From Spirochaeta isovalerica (GTDB taxonomy: Bacteria; Spirochaetota; Spirochaetia; DSM-2461), in assembly GCF_014207565.1 (NCBI RefSeq), contig NZ_JACHGJ010000005.1:62001-126000 (forward strand): a DNA stretch of 64,000 nt, read 5' to 3'. Positions 16,970 through 25,662 of the stretch are shown here, in pieces. Each line of letters opens with the position of its first letter. Within the stretch, counting starts at the first letter, position 1. The translations under genes and the position numbers were made by a program. The notes under the pieces are model-generated. The model searched no databases. It was not told where the DNA came from and was given only the letters and a program-made list of their open reading frames with translations.

Positions 16970-18222
16970 GAGAAGGCCGATTCAAATTGATCGGCAAAAA
17001 CATCAATCTCTTCAGTCTTTCCGATCTTTCCCTGCCAGAGCGGCGCTTTCCCGCCTCCTTTTCCATCGAGAAGGGACAGAAGGTCATTCCGGAACACATT
17101 GAAGTCAGTATTTTCTTTATGAGAGATAAGGGCCCACTGCCCCGCTCCTCCACTGATGTTGAGCAGACAGAGATGAATGTTATCGAAGGAACTGAGGGCT
17201 ATGGTTATCTGCTTGAAATAGGACGGATCAGCCTTATCAAAAAGAAAAACCTGCTTTCCCGACTGGTTTTGGCCCCTGATCTCCTCCGCTTTCAGAGATG
17301 CCATCTCCTTCAGAAGGTCGCTGTTTCTTTTTTTCTCCTCACCAAGAGCACCCATGAACCGGTTAAACTCGCTTTCTATTCCAGAAAGGGGAACGGAAAG
17401 AGCCTCTCCTATTTTATCTGTCAACTGCGATTTGGTCCTGTAATCGCGGTAAGCCCGGTTTCCTATCAGCCAGAACAGCCGCAGCCTTCCCCTCACCTTC
17501 TCCTGTTTCTGGAATTTAATAAGACCCACTTCTCCGGTCCGTTTCAGGTGCACGCCGCCGCAGGCCGCCAGGTCCTTGATTCCCGGAGAAAAGCTTTCAA
17601 AATCATCAGCCAGTGCTTTTGCGGCATCTTCAAGGGCCTCTTTGCGGTTTTCCAGAGACTCGCCGCCGATCTGTACGAGTCTTACATCCTCAGTGAATTT
17701 GGTATCTCTTCTCAAAGGGAACAGAGATATGGGGATATCTCCGTTAAGGAAGCAATATACCGGATGATTGGCACAGACCAGTTTATTGGCTTCATCTTCG
17801 ATAAGCTCTATGGTTTCAGCGGGAAACTCGCTGTGATCGATTTCGATGGATGTGTAATCTTCCGCCTGATGGACAGCTACGGTCGCAGCTCCGGCAACCC
17901 GCTTCAGCACAGCCGAAAGGATATGCTGTCCCGTGTGCTGCTGCATATAATCCATCCGGAATATCCGGTCGACTTCACCCTTCAGCTCATCGACTGAAGG
18001 TTTTTCTTTTAAATAATGAAAAACATGTCCCTTATCTTTCTGTACATCGACGACTTCCTGCCCGCCGAGGAGCCCCCGGTCTGCCGGCTGTCCCCCGCCT
18101 TCGGGATAAAAGGCCGTCCGATCGAGCTCGAGCTTCCACAAACCTTTTTCCTCAACGGCAGAGATGACGGAGCATGTAAAACTATAGAGATAGGGATCGT
18201 TATAAAAGAGTTTTTCTGTCAT
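16966..18222 (-). CDS. Alanyl-tRNA editing protein, AlaX-long type with DHHA1 domain
   Basis: A 418-residue homologue of the editing half of alanyl-tRNA synthetase, expected to hydrolyse Ser-tRNA(Ala) or Gly-tRNA(Ala) in trans. Seen: FYPEGGGQPADRG near the N-terminus, the zinc/catalytic motif QQHTGQHILSAV, and the second metal-site region CGGVHLKRTGEVG. A coiled linker and a DHHA1-like C-terminus (GGGKAPLWQGKIG) follow. It lies 24 bp downstream of the cheY-like gene and probably shares its transcript. Confidence 0.9.
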   Translation of the reverse strand: MTEKLFYNDPYLYSFTCSVISAVEEKGLWKLELDRTAFYPEGGGQPADRGLLGGQEVVDVQKDKGHVFHYLKEKPSVDELKGEVDRIFRMDYMQQHTGQHILSAVLKRVAGAATVAVHQAEDYTSIEIDHSEFPAETIELIEDEANKLVCANHPVYCFLNGDIPISLFPLRRDTKFTEDVRLVQIGGESLENRKEALEDAAKALADDFESFSPGIKDLAACGGVHLKRTGEVGLIKFQKQEKVRGRLRLFWLIGNRAYRDYRTKSQLTDKIGEALSVPLSGIESEFNRFMGALGEEKKRNSDLLKEMASLKAEEIRGQNQSGKQVFLFDKADPSYFKQITIALSSFDNIHLCLLNISGGAGQWALISHKENTDFNVFRNDLLSLLDGKGGGKAPLWQGKIGKTEEIDVFADQFESAFS

Positions 18223-18246
18223 ATCCCTATCTTAACAGAAGAGAGT

Positions 18247-18609
18247 CTATTTGGTCAGCATGGTGACGATTTTCACCAGAGACTCCGGTTCAAAGGGTTT
18301 GACGATCCATCCGTTGACTCCCAGCTCTTTACCGACGCTTTTTTTATCCACTCCGCTTTCTGTCGTGAGAAAAACAACGGGCTTGGAGCTGTAGGAACTG
18401 TTGGCTTTGAGAGATTTGACAAAATCGAAACCGTTCATAACCGGCATATTCACATCGACCAGAAACAGACCTATATCGGAACTGAGTTTATCCAGACCTT
18501 CCTGTCCGTTGGACGCTTCAATAATTTCAAAGCCCTGCGGTCCCAGATTCTGTTTGACCAGCATTCTGATGGTCGGGCTGTCATCTACACACATAATTTT
18601 GGCACTCAT
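18247..18609 (-). CDS. CheY-like single-domain response regulator
   Basis: 120 residues with receiver domain only: acidic pair CVDDSPT, phospho-acceptor Asp in FLVDVNMPVMNG, Thr/Ser in FLTTES and Lys in IVKPFEPES. The ribosome site GGGAGTG lies upstream of the ATG. It probably acts on the flagellar switch or as a phosphate shuttle, but no chemotaxis cluster is next to it. Confidence 0.92.
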   Translation of the reverse strand: MSAKIMCVDDSPTIRMLVKQNLGPQGFEIIEASNGQEGLDKLSSDIGLFLVDVNMPVMNGFDFVKSLKANSSYSSKPVVFLTTESGVDKKSVGKELGVNGWIVKPFEPESLVKIVTMLTK

Positions 18610-18720
18610 GATTCACTCCCATGGATATCTATAAGTTATTCTAAGCAACCAAATCGGGAAATGCAAAGAAAGGGGGGAGTTTTACTGGCGTATCAGTCAT
18701 TTTTTCTGTATCTTATGGCT

Positions 18721-19611
18721 ATGGAAAAACCCTTAAGAAAACCGGAATGGCTCCGCGTGCGGCTCAACACGACAACCCAGTACAAAGATGTGAGAAAGGC
18801 TCTGGGCGGCGGCAAGCTGAATACGGTTTGTACCGAAGCGAATTGTCCCAACCAGCACGAGTGCTGGGGTAAATATAAAACGGCGACATTTATGATCCTC
18901 GGAGAGATCTGTACCAGAGGGTGCCGGTTCTGTTCGGTCACCACGGGAAAGCCGGGACCTGTCAGCGAAGCCGAACCATTGGAAGTAGCTGAAGCTGTCA
19001 GAGATCTGGATTTGAAGCACGCCGTTATCACCATGGTGACCAGAGATGATCTGGATGACGGGGGGGCCGCTGTCCTGGCGGAAACAGTCAGAGAAATCCG
19101 CCGAATAAATCCCGTCTGTTCCATTGAAATACTTTCTTCGGACCTCAGGGGAAAAGAGGAGAACATCAAAGTTCTCTGCAATTCGAAGCCCGAAGTGGTC
19201 AGCCACAATATAGAAACAGTGAGAAGGCTCAAAAAGGAGATCTGTTCCGGAGCCACATACGAAAACTCCATTCAGGTTCTGAAGATGATGAAGGATAACA
19301 GTCCCGATTCGGTTGTGAAATCGAGCCTGATGATAGGCCTGGGCGAAACACGGGAGGAGATTCTCGAAACCATGGACGATCTTCTGGAAGCAGGCGTATC
19401 GATCCTGAACATCGGCCAGTACCTCCAGCCCACCAGAAAGAATGCCGCGGTCATAAAATACTGGACGCCGGAAGAGTTTGAAGAGCTGCGTGAACGGGCA
19501 TTGGAAAAGGGATTTACTTTCTGCGAATCCGGTCCTCTGGTGCGATCGAGCTATCATGCGGGCAAGCATTTCGATCTCTATAAAAAAATTATTTCACAAA
19601 AAGTTCAATAG
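18721..19611 (+). CDS. lipA: Lipoyl synthase (radical SAM)
   Basis: LipA inserts sulfur into octanoyl-lysine residues of 2-oxoacid dehydrogenases and GcvH. It has both cluster motifs: auxiliary CTEANCPNQHEC (about residue 37) and radical SAM CTRGCRFCSV (about 62), plus the family terminus RSSYHAGKHF. The start is placed at ATG 18721 (MEKPLRKPEW, 296 residues). ATG 18715 is equally possible, and neither has a ribosome site. The frame is open much further upstream, but that part is antisense to cheY and alaX and is not LipA. Confidence 0.95.
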   Translation: MEKPLRKPEWLRVRLNTTTQYKDVRKALGGGKLNTVCTEANCPNQHECWGKYKTATFMILGEICTRGCRFCSVTTGKPGPVSEAEPLEVAEAVRDLDLKHAVITMVTRDDLDDGGAAVLAETVREIRRINPVCSIEILSSDLRGKEENIKVLCNSKPEVVSHNIETVRRLKKEICSGATYENSIQVLKMMKDNSPDSVVKSSLMIGLGETREEILETMDDLLEAGVSILNIGQYLQPTRKNAAVIKYWTPEEFEELRERALEKGFTFCESGPLVRSSYHAGKHFDLYKKIISQKVQ

Positions 19612-19642
19612 TCGCCATAATCATCCCTAAGGAGATTATGTT

Positions 19643-21223
19643 TTGAGATTCAAACTTCAACAGCTGAGACTTCTTAAGGTTTCAGCTTTTTTATTGCTCA
19701 TCAATGCAAACGCTTTCACAATGGGTCTTTCTGAAAAAGAGCAGCCGCTGCCCGATCAGGGAGAATGGTGGAGCAACCGCGTATTCTACGAAATATTCGT
19801 CCGCAGTTTCTACGACAGCGACGGAGACGGTATCGGCGATTTTCAGGGAATCATTGCCAAACTCGACTACCTGCAAGAGGACCTGGGAATCAATGGAATC
19901 TGGCTGATGCCGATCAATCAGTCTCCCTCCTACCACGGGTATGATGTCTCCGATTACTACGATGTGAACAGCGAATACGGCACGCTTGAAGATTATAAAG
20001 AACTGATCGATGAATGCCACAAGCGGGATATCAAGATCATCATGGATCTGGTTATGAATCACTCGTCGATTGAAGTCAACTGGTTCAATGAGAATAAAGA
20101 CTGGTACATATGGAATAGTGAGAAAACGCCCTCAACCGGCCCCTGGGGACAGAACATCTGGTATCCGAAGGACGGAGAATACTACTATTCGGTCTTCGAT
20201 CGGATCATGGCCGATCTGAACTATACCAATAATGAAGTAACGGAAGAGATGCATAATATCATCAGGTTCTGGCTGGAGACCGGTGTTGACGGATTCAGAC
20301 TGGACGCCCTCAAATACATGGTGGAAACTGATGGCCAGCTGGAAAATACAGAAGAAACCCACCAGTGGCTTGAGGATTTTTACAACTACTACAAATCTAT
20401 CAATCCCGCTGCTCTGACCGTCGGCGAAGTCTGGGATTCCATGGAGAACATTCTCCCCTACAGCCGGGACGAGACCGATATATGTTTCGAATTCTCTCTG
20501 GCCGATGCCATGGTCAGCGCGGTGAAAACCGCCCGAAAGGGAAATCTGATCGCCGCCTGGAACCGCGTCCTGGAAAATTATGATAAAAACGACTACGCCA
20601 CATTTCTGACCAATCACGACCAGAACCGTCTGGTCTCCCAGCTTATGAATAGCCGCGAACTGGCAAAAAACGCCGCTTTCCTCCTGCTGACGTCTCCCGG
20701 AACCCCTTTCATTTATTACGGAGAGGAAATCGGAATGAGAGGAGTCAAACCCGATGAGGATATCCGCCGCCCATTCCACTGGTTCGAAGGTCCCCGGGAT
20801 GGTTTCACCACAGGTTTTCCCTGGAGATGGCAGGAAAGCTCTTTCCCCGACAGCCTGGCCGATCAGATGGAAGATGATTCATCTCTCTTTCACACCTATA
20901 AAGATCTTATAGACCTTCGGAAATCATACCGGGCACTTCGTACGGGTGACATGAAGCTGCTGACCACATCCTCCCCTTCGGTCTTCGCTTTTATCCGCGA
21001 AGATTCCGACCAGACAGTTCTGACCCTGATTAATCTGGGTAAAAGAGAGCTCGGGGATGTGTCCGTGGAACTTGACGATTCTTATGGCAACAGAAAGGTG
21101 AAACAGCTATACTGGTCGTCAAATACAGCCAGACCCGCTCCCTCGAGAAAGACCGAATCAGGTCAATGGACTGTTTTTTCCCAGCTGGAGGGATTCGGGG
21201 CTTCGGTTCTGCTTCTGGAGTAA
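19643..21223 (+). CDS. Secreted alpha-amylase family (GH13) glycosidase
   Basis: The start is TTG at 19643, with AAGGAG 8 nt upstream; an ATG 5 nt earlier stops after two codons. The N-terminal signal sequence (about 1-28) suggests export. All GH13 motifs are visible: DLVMNHSS (region I), GFRLDALKYM with nucleophile Asp about 219 (II), GEVW with acid/base Glu about 260 (III) and FLTNHDQN with the transition-state Asp about 326 (IV). A C-terminal beta domain follows. It should cleave alpha-glucans outside the cytoplasm. 526 residues. Confidence 0.95.
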   Translation: MRFKLQQLRLLKVSAFLLLINANAFTMGLSEKEQPLPDQGEWWSNRVFYEIFVRSFYDSDGDGIGDFQGIIAKLDYLQEDLGINGIWLMPINQSPSYHGYDVSDYYDVNSEYGTLEDYKELIDECHKRDIKIIMDLVMNHSSIEVNWFNENKDWYIWNSEKTPSTGPWGQNIWYPKDGEYYYSVFDRIMADLNYTNNEVTEEMHNIIRFWLETGVDGFRLDALKYMVETDGQLENTEETHQWLEDFYNYYKSINPAALTVGEVWDSMENILPYSRDETDICFEFSLADAMVSAVKTARKGNLIAAWNRVLENYDKNDYATFLTNHDQNRLVSQLMNSRELAKNAAFLLLTSPGTPFIYYGEEIGMRGVKPDEDIRRPFHWFEGPRDGFTTGFPWRWQESSFPDSLADQMEDDSSLFHTYKDLIDLRKSYRALRTGDMKLLTTSSPSVFAFIREDSDQTVLTLINLGKRELGDVSVELDDSYGNRKVKQLYWSSNTARPAPSRKTESGQWTVFSQLEGFGASVLLLE

Positions 21224-21228
21224 AAAAA

Positions 21229-22131
21229 TTGAAGAATCAGAAAAGAGCGGTGCTCACCGCATTGACCGCGGTCCTCTTCTGGGCGACAGTCGCCTCGGCG
21301 TTTAAAATTGCCCTGGGAGAGATGGATCATTACCATCTGCTGCTCTTTTCCACCCTCTCTTCGGTCATCATCCTCTTTCTGATGATCCTCTTTCAGGGAA
21401 AAAGCAGCGTACTGATGAAAATCAATTCGGTCGATTTGCGTTTTTCCACACTGGCGGGACTTTTCAATCCCTTTGCCTACTATCTGATTCTCTTCAAAAG
21501 CTACTCACTGCTTCCGGCCCAGATCGCCCAGCCTCTCAATTACACCTGGCCCATTATGCTTGTTCTTCTATCCGTTCCCTTTCTGGGCCAGAAGGCGGAC
21601 AGGAAAAGCCTGATTGCCTTAATCATGTGCCTGCTCGGCGTGGTTCTCATCTCATCGGGAGGAGAGCCGGGTCAGACCGTTAATTCCTTCGGCGTGTTCC
21701 TGGCCCTCTTAAGCGCCGTAGTCTGGGGAGCGTACTGGATAATAAACATGAAAGATAAGCGGGAGGAGTCGGTGAAACTCTTTCTGAATTTTCTCTTCGG
21801 ACTGATTTATGTGGTCGTCTACGGACTGATCTTTTCGGACATAACCCTTCCTTCGGTAAAAGGATTGGTCAGCGCCGCTTATGTGGGTGTCTTTGAAATG
21901 GGAATCACTTTTTTCCTCTGGTCAAAAGCTCTGAAAATGGCAGAATCGACAGCATCGGTCAGCACTCTGGCTTATCTGTCGCCTCTTCTATCACTGGTAC
22001 TCATAGCTCTGGTTCTCAAAGAGAAAATCGCCTTGACCACTATCGCGGGCCTCTTAATCATCATCGGGGGCATTCTCTATCAGAAGGGGATCATTATTCT
22101 GCCCGGAGCGAATCGGCGTAATCCCCGATAA
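21229..22131 (+). CDS. EamA/DMT-family transporter
   Basis: 300 residues from TTG at 21229, which has CTGGAG 8 nt upstream at the end of the amylase gene; the longer upstream reading overlaps amylase in another frame. Ten hydrophobic helices in two EamA repeats, ending in IALTTIAGLLIIIGGILYQ. It is likely co-transcribed with the amylase gene. The 3' end overlaps the convergent lipase gene by 38 bp. The substrate is unknown. Confidence 0.88.
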   Translation: MKNQKRAVLTALTAVLFWATVASAFKIALGEMDHYHLLLFSTLSSVIILFLMILFQGKSSVLMKINSVDLRFSTLAGLFNPFAYYLILFKSYSLLPAQIAQPLNYTWPIMLVLLSVPFLGQKADRKSLIALIMCLLGVVLISSGGEPGQTVNSFGVFLALLSAVVWGAYWIINMKDKREESVKLFLNFLFGLIYVVVYGLIFSDITLPSVKGLVSAAYVGVFEMGITFFLWSKALKMAESTASVSTLAYLSPLLSLVLIALVLKEKIALTTIAGLLIIIGGILYQKGIIILPGANRRNPR

Positions 22132-22894
22132 AATGCCAGGCGAGCCATAAAGAGGAAAAAGCGGTAATGGGATCGGGTTCCGGTCCGATATGGTAGGGTT
22201 GTCCGGCGTGATAATATCCCATCTCTTCGGTCAGCATACCGGGCATCATATCGCTTCCGTTGCGGTAGCGGTGCAAAGTGATTCTCGATTCCGCTTCAAC
22301 CGCATCGGCGAAAGCCTTGTTTCCCGGGGCGGGAGAGCCTCCGATCTGACAGTAAATATCATCAAGTTCCCCGGTGGTGAATTCCCGGGATAAATAAAAG
22401 GCGCAGAGCACGGCCTGCACGCCACCGGCACTGTGTCCGGAAAGAAGAACCCGGGGGGTCGGGGGCGCGCCGTCGAGATAGAGCTGAACCGCCTCCCGGA
22501 TTTCAGGAGCGATATCCTGGAAAGGCCGGTTGAAACCGGCATGAACCGCCATGTCCGGATCGATATCCGTCCAGAAGGGTTCCTTCCAGTGAATCATATC
22601 ATAGTAGACATCCTCCGCCGTATCGGTACCGAAAAAAACGATGTATAAAACATCTCCCTCTTCCTGAATAACATACTTGAGATTGCTGTAAACTTTCAGT
22701 CCATCGGCTTCTGTCAGTTCTCCCGCCTTGTAAGCCGTTCTGAGCGATTCATGACGAAACATCAATGCTCTGTCCGTATCCGTGGCACCGCGGATCGAAT
22801 CAGCCCCCCAGCGATCTTCCTGAAGATAAAAACCGATCTGACAACCTGTGAAGAGAATTATGAAAAAGATGTAAAAAAACGGCTTACCTTTCAT
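22094..22894 (-). CDS. Lipase class 3-like lipoprotein
   Basis: The start is ATG 22894 (MKGKPFF), with GGTGAG upstream. The ATG overlaps the stop of the preceding gene (TGATG), so translation is probably coupled. Signal sequence with lipobox ILFTGCQ. The alpha/beta-hydrolase nucleophile elbow is LLSGHSAGG (Ser about 144), typical of Lipase_3. Later Asp and His candidates lie in YRNGSDMMPG and AWHFIG. 266 residues. It is probably an envelope-anchored esterase or lipase. Confidence 0.85.
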   Translation of the reverse strand: MKGKPFFYIFFIILFTGCQIGFYLQEDRWGADSIRGATDTDRALMFRHESLRTAYKAGELTEADGLKVYSNLKYVIQEEGDVLYIVFFGTDTAEDVYYDMIHWKEPFWTDIDPDMAVHAGFNRPFQDIAPEIREAVQLYLDGAPPTPRVLLSGHSAGGVQAVLCAFYLSREFTTGELDDIYCQIGGSPAPGNKAFADAVEAESRITLHRYRNGSDMMPGMLTEEMGYYHAGQPYHIGPEPDPITAFSSLWLAWHFIGDYADSLRAE

Positions 22895-23499
22895 CAGAAG
22901 CTCACCCCCAGAGACAGATTGGGATAGATCATCGCCATCCAGTATCCCGTGGAATACCACTCCAGCTCTCCTGCGGGACCGGAACCCGTGGGACCGGGAA
23001 AAATCAGGGCGGCAGTCAGTTGAGGTTCAAGTATAAAGCTGACCTTTCGCTTGCCGAAACTGAAACGCCAGCCGATCGATCCATGAACGGAAGGAATAAA
23101 AAAATGCGCTTCAAGAGAGCCCTGACGCTCTTCTCCGATAGCTCCAAAGTATAAAATACCGACTCCTGTCGACAGCTTTAAAGACCTGGCTTTGGGAAAA
23201 GGCGAAAAAACCGCATCGCCCGATAAAGCGCCAAAGAGAATCGAGCCGCCGTTTTCCGCCGGTACGCCCCCGGCTCCGGTCAGAACCTGAACAGCCAGGA
23301 AATCATTTATCCGCCTTTCATACCCGAAGCCCGCTCCTCCGCCCCGAGCCGCAATGGAAGCCCAGAAAGGAAGATACTCCATAGTGACAAGATTCTTATC
23401 AGATGCTCTGTTCGCAGGATTACCATAAAGACCCATAGGAGCAAAAACGAAAAGGATAAGAAGATAAGAAATAACAGATTTTGAGAAATGAGGTGCCAT
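22894..23499 (-). CDS. Putative outer-membrane beta-barrel protein
   Basis: The start is ATG 23499 (MAPHFSKS), followed by a signal peptide ending near APMGLYG. The remainder is glycine-rich alternating strands (ARGGGAGFGYERR, ISIGWRFSFG-like segments) ending in NLSLGVSF with a terminal Phe, typical of outer-membrane barrels. A near-consensus promoter has its -10 only 7 nt before this ATG, so the message is predicted to be leaderless. It is translationally coupled to the downstream lipase gene. 201 residues. Function unknown. Confidence 0.75.
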   Translation of the reverse strand: MAPHFSKSVISYLLILFVFAPMGLYGNPANRASDKNLVTMEYLPFWASIAARGGGAGFGYERRINDFLAVQVLTGAGGVPAENGGSILFGALSGDAVFSPFPKARSLKLSTGVGILYFGAIGEERQGSLEAHFFIPSVHGSIGWRFSFGKRKVSFILEPQLTAALIFPGPTGSGPAGELEWYSTGYWMAMIYPNLSLGVSF

Positions 23500-23506
23500 C
23501 GGAATT

Positions 23507-23535
23507 ATTATAAGACTCACCGGAACCGATATCAA
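23507..23535 (-). promoter_or_regulatory. Near-consensus promoter abutting the barrel-protein start
   Basis: TTGATA (23535-23530), 17-bp spacer, TATAAT (23512-23507), then 7 nt to the ATG at 23499. No ribosome site. Confidence 0.8.
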
Positions 23536-23538
23536 ATT

Positions 23539-23566
23539 AAAAAAGGAGCTCCCCGGAGGAAGCTCC
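23539..23566 (-). terminator. Terminator of the NhaC-type antiporter gene
   Basis: On the minus strand GGAGCTTCC / GGGAGCTCC stem (23566-23545) followed by six T (23544-23539). It sits just upstream of the -35 of the next gene. Confidence 0.8.
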
Positions 23567-23633
23567 AAACCTTAACGATTAATTGTGTTACAAAAACAAG
23601 ACATCTCAAGCTAGCGAAGCTCTATGAAAACGG

Positions 23634-25286
23634 TTATGCCTCGTCTGTTTTTTTACCGATAAACTGAACGATACCGACAAGCAGCGCCACACCGATAATC
23701 AATGCGATCCATGACGGAACATTAAGGACACCAGTCAGGAAATAACCGAAGATAGCGACACCCGCAGCTGTCAGCGCATAAGGAACCTGGGTTCTGACAT
23801 GGTCGATATGGTCCGATCCCGAAGCCATGGAAGACATGATTGTCGTATCGGAAATGGGTGAGCAATGGTCTCCGAATATGGATCCGGAAAGAACGGCACT
23901 CATTGTTCCGACAACCAGAGGCGCGTGAGCGGGATCAGCCTGAACATAAGCGGCAGCCAGAGGAACAGCCAGAGGAATAACGATTGCCATTGTTCCCCAG
24001 GACGTACCGGTGGAGAATGCCACAACCATGGAAATAACAAAAACGATGATCGGAATCAGACCGCCGGGGATTTTATCCGAAACAGCGCCGACCAGATAAT
24101 TGGCGGTTCCCACTTCATCGGCAACAGTTCCGAGAGACCAGGCGAGTATGAGAATGATCGCCGTAATGAGAAGAGATTTTGATCCATCAACGAAAGCGTC
24201 GAAAACTTCTCCCAGGCTCATAAGTTTCTGGGCAAGAGCCATAACTCCCGCTACGATTGTACCGGTAATGGCCCCCCAGATAAGAACTACAGAAGCGTCG
24301 GCATTACCGAAACAGGTTCTGATCCCTTCCCATGTATACCAGACGGTTCCTTCATCGCTGTAACCGTATCCATTATACCAGAGACCGGCAAAAGCCACGA
24401 TAACCAGAGTCAGAATGGGAACGATAGCGTTTGAGGCTTTCAGTTTTACCCCTTCTTTGAACGTTGCACCTTCAGTCACATCACCGGCCATAAGATTGGC
24501 GCCTTCGCGGTGAACCTGTCCTGTAAGCCTGGCTCTCTTTTCCGCTTTCAGCATTGGACCGTAATCACGGCCCCGAAGAGCCAGTATGAATACCAGAGCC
24601 AGAGCGAACAAATTATAAAAACGATAGGGAATTGTCTGCATAAAGAAAGTAAAAACGTTTACAGGCTGATCTATGGCAGCAAAAGCGTCACCGATAAGAC
24701 CGAACTCATAACCGATCCATGTGGAAATGACAGCCAGGCCGGCAATGGGAGCTGCGGTTGAGTCGACAATAAACGCAAGTTTCTCTCTCGAGATCTTCAT
24801 CTTATCCGTAAGAGGCCGCATGGTTGGTCCTACGATAAGCGTATTGGCATAGTCATCAAAGAAAACGACACAGCCCATAACCGAAGCGACTATCTGAGCG
24901 CTTTTAGCTGTTTTCGCTTTTTTCGCCAGAGCTTCGGCTATGGCCTGGGTTCCACCCATCTTATTTACGATTCCGATCATGCCTCCGATGGAAAGCGTAA
25001 AAATAATAATTGCGGCATTCCAACCGTCGGCCAGAGAGCCGACAATATAGGAATCAAGCGTTCTCAGGAAAGCATAGAAAGGATTCCAGCCATTCATCAT
25101 CAGGGCCCCGGAAAAAACTCCCAGGAACAGAGACAGAATAACCTGTCTGGTTACAAAAGCCAGAATAATTGCCAGAAGCGGAGGCAGCAGGGAGATGATC
25201 CCGAAACTCACTTCCGCATCTCCTTCAGCGAACAGCGCTGCCGGAATAAGACACAAGAGAAGCACAAGGTAAACTTTTTTCTTCAC
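23634..25286 (-). CDS. NhaC-family Na+/H+ antiporter-type transporter
   Basis: The start is GTG at 25286, preceded by AAGGAG and a 6-nt gap. An N-terminal hydrophobic stretch ends in LFAEGDAEV. About 11-12 membrane helices of the NhaC family are seen, with signature-like segments GMIGIVNKMGG, FFDDYANTLIVGP, STAAPIAGLAVISTW, ATGTSWGT-like FSTGTSWGTMAI and FGDHCSPISDTTIMSS. 550 residues. Members exchange Na+ for H+ or amino/organic acids, so the substrate is open. It is divergent from the ABC transporter operon. Confidence 0.9.
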   Translation of the reverse strand: MKKKVYLVLLLCLIPAALFAEGDAEVSFGIISLLPPLLAIILAFVTRQVILSLFLGVFSGALMMNGWNPFYAFLRTLDSYIVGSLADGWNAAIIIFTLSIGGMIGIVNKMGGTQAIAEALAKKAKTAKSAQIVASVMGCVVFFDDYANTLIVGPTMRPLTDKMKISREKLAFIVDSTAAPIAGLAVISTWIGYEFGLIGDAFAAIDQPVNVFTFFMQTIPYRFYNLFALALVFILALRGRDYGPMLKAEKRARLTGQVHREGANLMAGDVTEGATFKEGVKLKASNAIVPILTLVIVAFAGLWYNGYGYSDEGTVWYTWEGIRTCFGNADASVVLIWGAITGTIVAGVMALAQKLMSLGEVFDAFVDGSKSLLITAIILILAWSLGTVADEVGTANYLVGAVSDKIPGGLIPIIVFVISMVVAFSTGTSWGTMAIVIPLAVPLAAAYVQADPAHAPLVVGTMSAVLSGSIFGDHCSPISDTTIMSSMASGSDHIDHVRTQVPYALTAAGVAIFGYFLTGVLNVPSWIALIIGVALLVGIVQFIGKKTDEA

Positions 25287-25360
25287 ACATAACTCCTTGG
25301 GAAAATTTGAAAAGTCATAAAAATTATGCGGCTGAATTTTCAATCAGGCAACGCTTTTTT

Positions 25361-25382
25361 AGTTACTACGATAGTCGTAACT
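25361..25382. promoter_or_regulatory. Imperfect palindrome in the NhaC/ABC divergent region
   Basis: AGTTAC (25361-25366) and GTAACT (25377-25382) flank a partly paired centre. It could be an operator, or a hairpin in the antiporter mRNA leader. There is no T run downstream on the minus strand, so it is not a terminator. Confidence 0.4.
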
Positions 25383-25450
25383 CTGTAGGATTAATATACG
25401 AATTTATTAATAATATTAAACAATATTGCATCTTGCGGAATAGAGTGTAT

Positions 25451-25464
25451 TTCTACGTGTAGAA
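25451..25464. promoter_or_regulatory. Short palindrome TTCTAC-GT-GTAGAA
   Basis: Perfect 6-bp arms around GT, in the 376-bp divergent region between the antiporter and ABC genes. Possible regulator site. The rest of the region is AT-rich and holds no gene. Confidence 0.35.
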
Positions 25465-25586
25465 TCCTCTTACTCCTTCAAAAGTAACAAAAATAAAGCT
25501 GAATTCCGTTTTTTTGCGCACACCATAAAGTATTTTTCGTTGATTTCAATCTAAATTCACTCAATATCATGAATTTTTAATATTTG

Positions 25587-25615
25587 TTGACCACAATTTT
25601 TATAAAAAATATAAT
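25587..25615 (+). promoter_or_regulatory. Promoter of the amino-acid ABC operon
   Basis: TTGACC (25587-25592), 17-bp spacer, TATAAT (25610-25615). The ATG at 25663 follows with ribosome site AGGAG, a conventional leader. Confidence 0.8.
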
Positions 25616-25662
25616 TTGTATCTATCTGTAGAAAATAAAAAACAGACAACAGGAGCTTAAGT

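Noticed and set aside
16948-17997. 349-codon plus-strand open frame
   Set aside because: Entirely antisense to the alaX-like gene, whose editing motifs are clear. No ribosome site or motif.
18016-18720. Long N-terminal extension in frame with lipA
   Set aside because: It is the complement of the cheY-like gene and the 5' end of alaX. LipA homology begins only at about 18721.
19638-19646. Two-codon ATG-TTT-TGA frame before the amylase start
   Set aside because: Probably chance. The TTG at 19643 has a correctly spaced ribosome site, so no upstream regulatory peptide is needed.
25287-25440. Riboswitch in the antiporter leader
   Set aside because: I compared the leader by eye with remembered hallmarks of several riboswitch classes (lysine, fluoride, preQ1) and found none; only a simple palindrome is visible.
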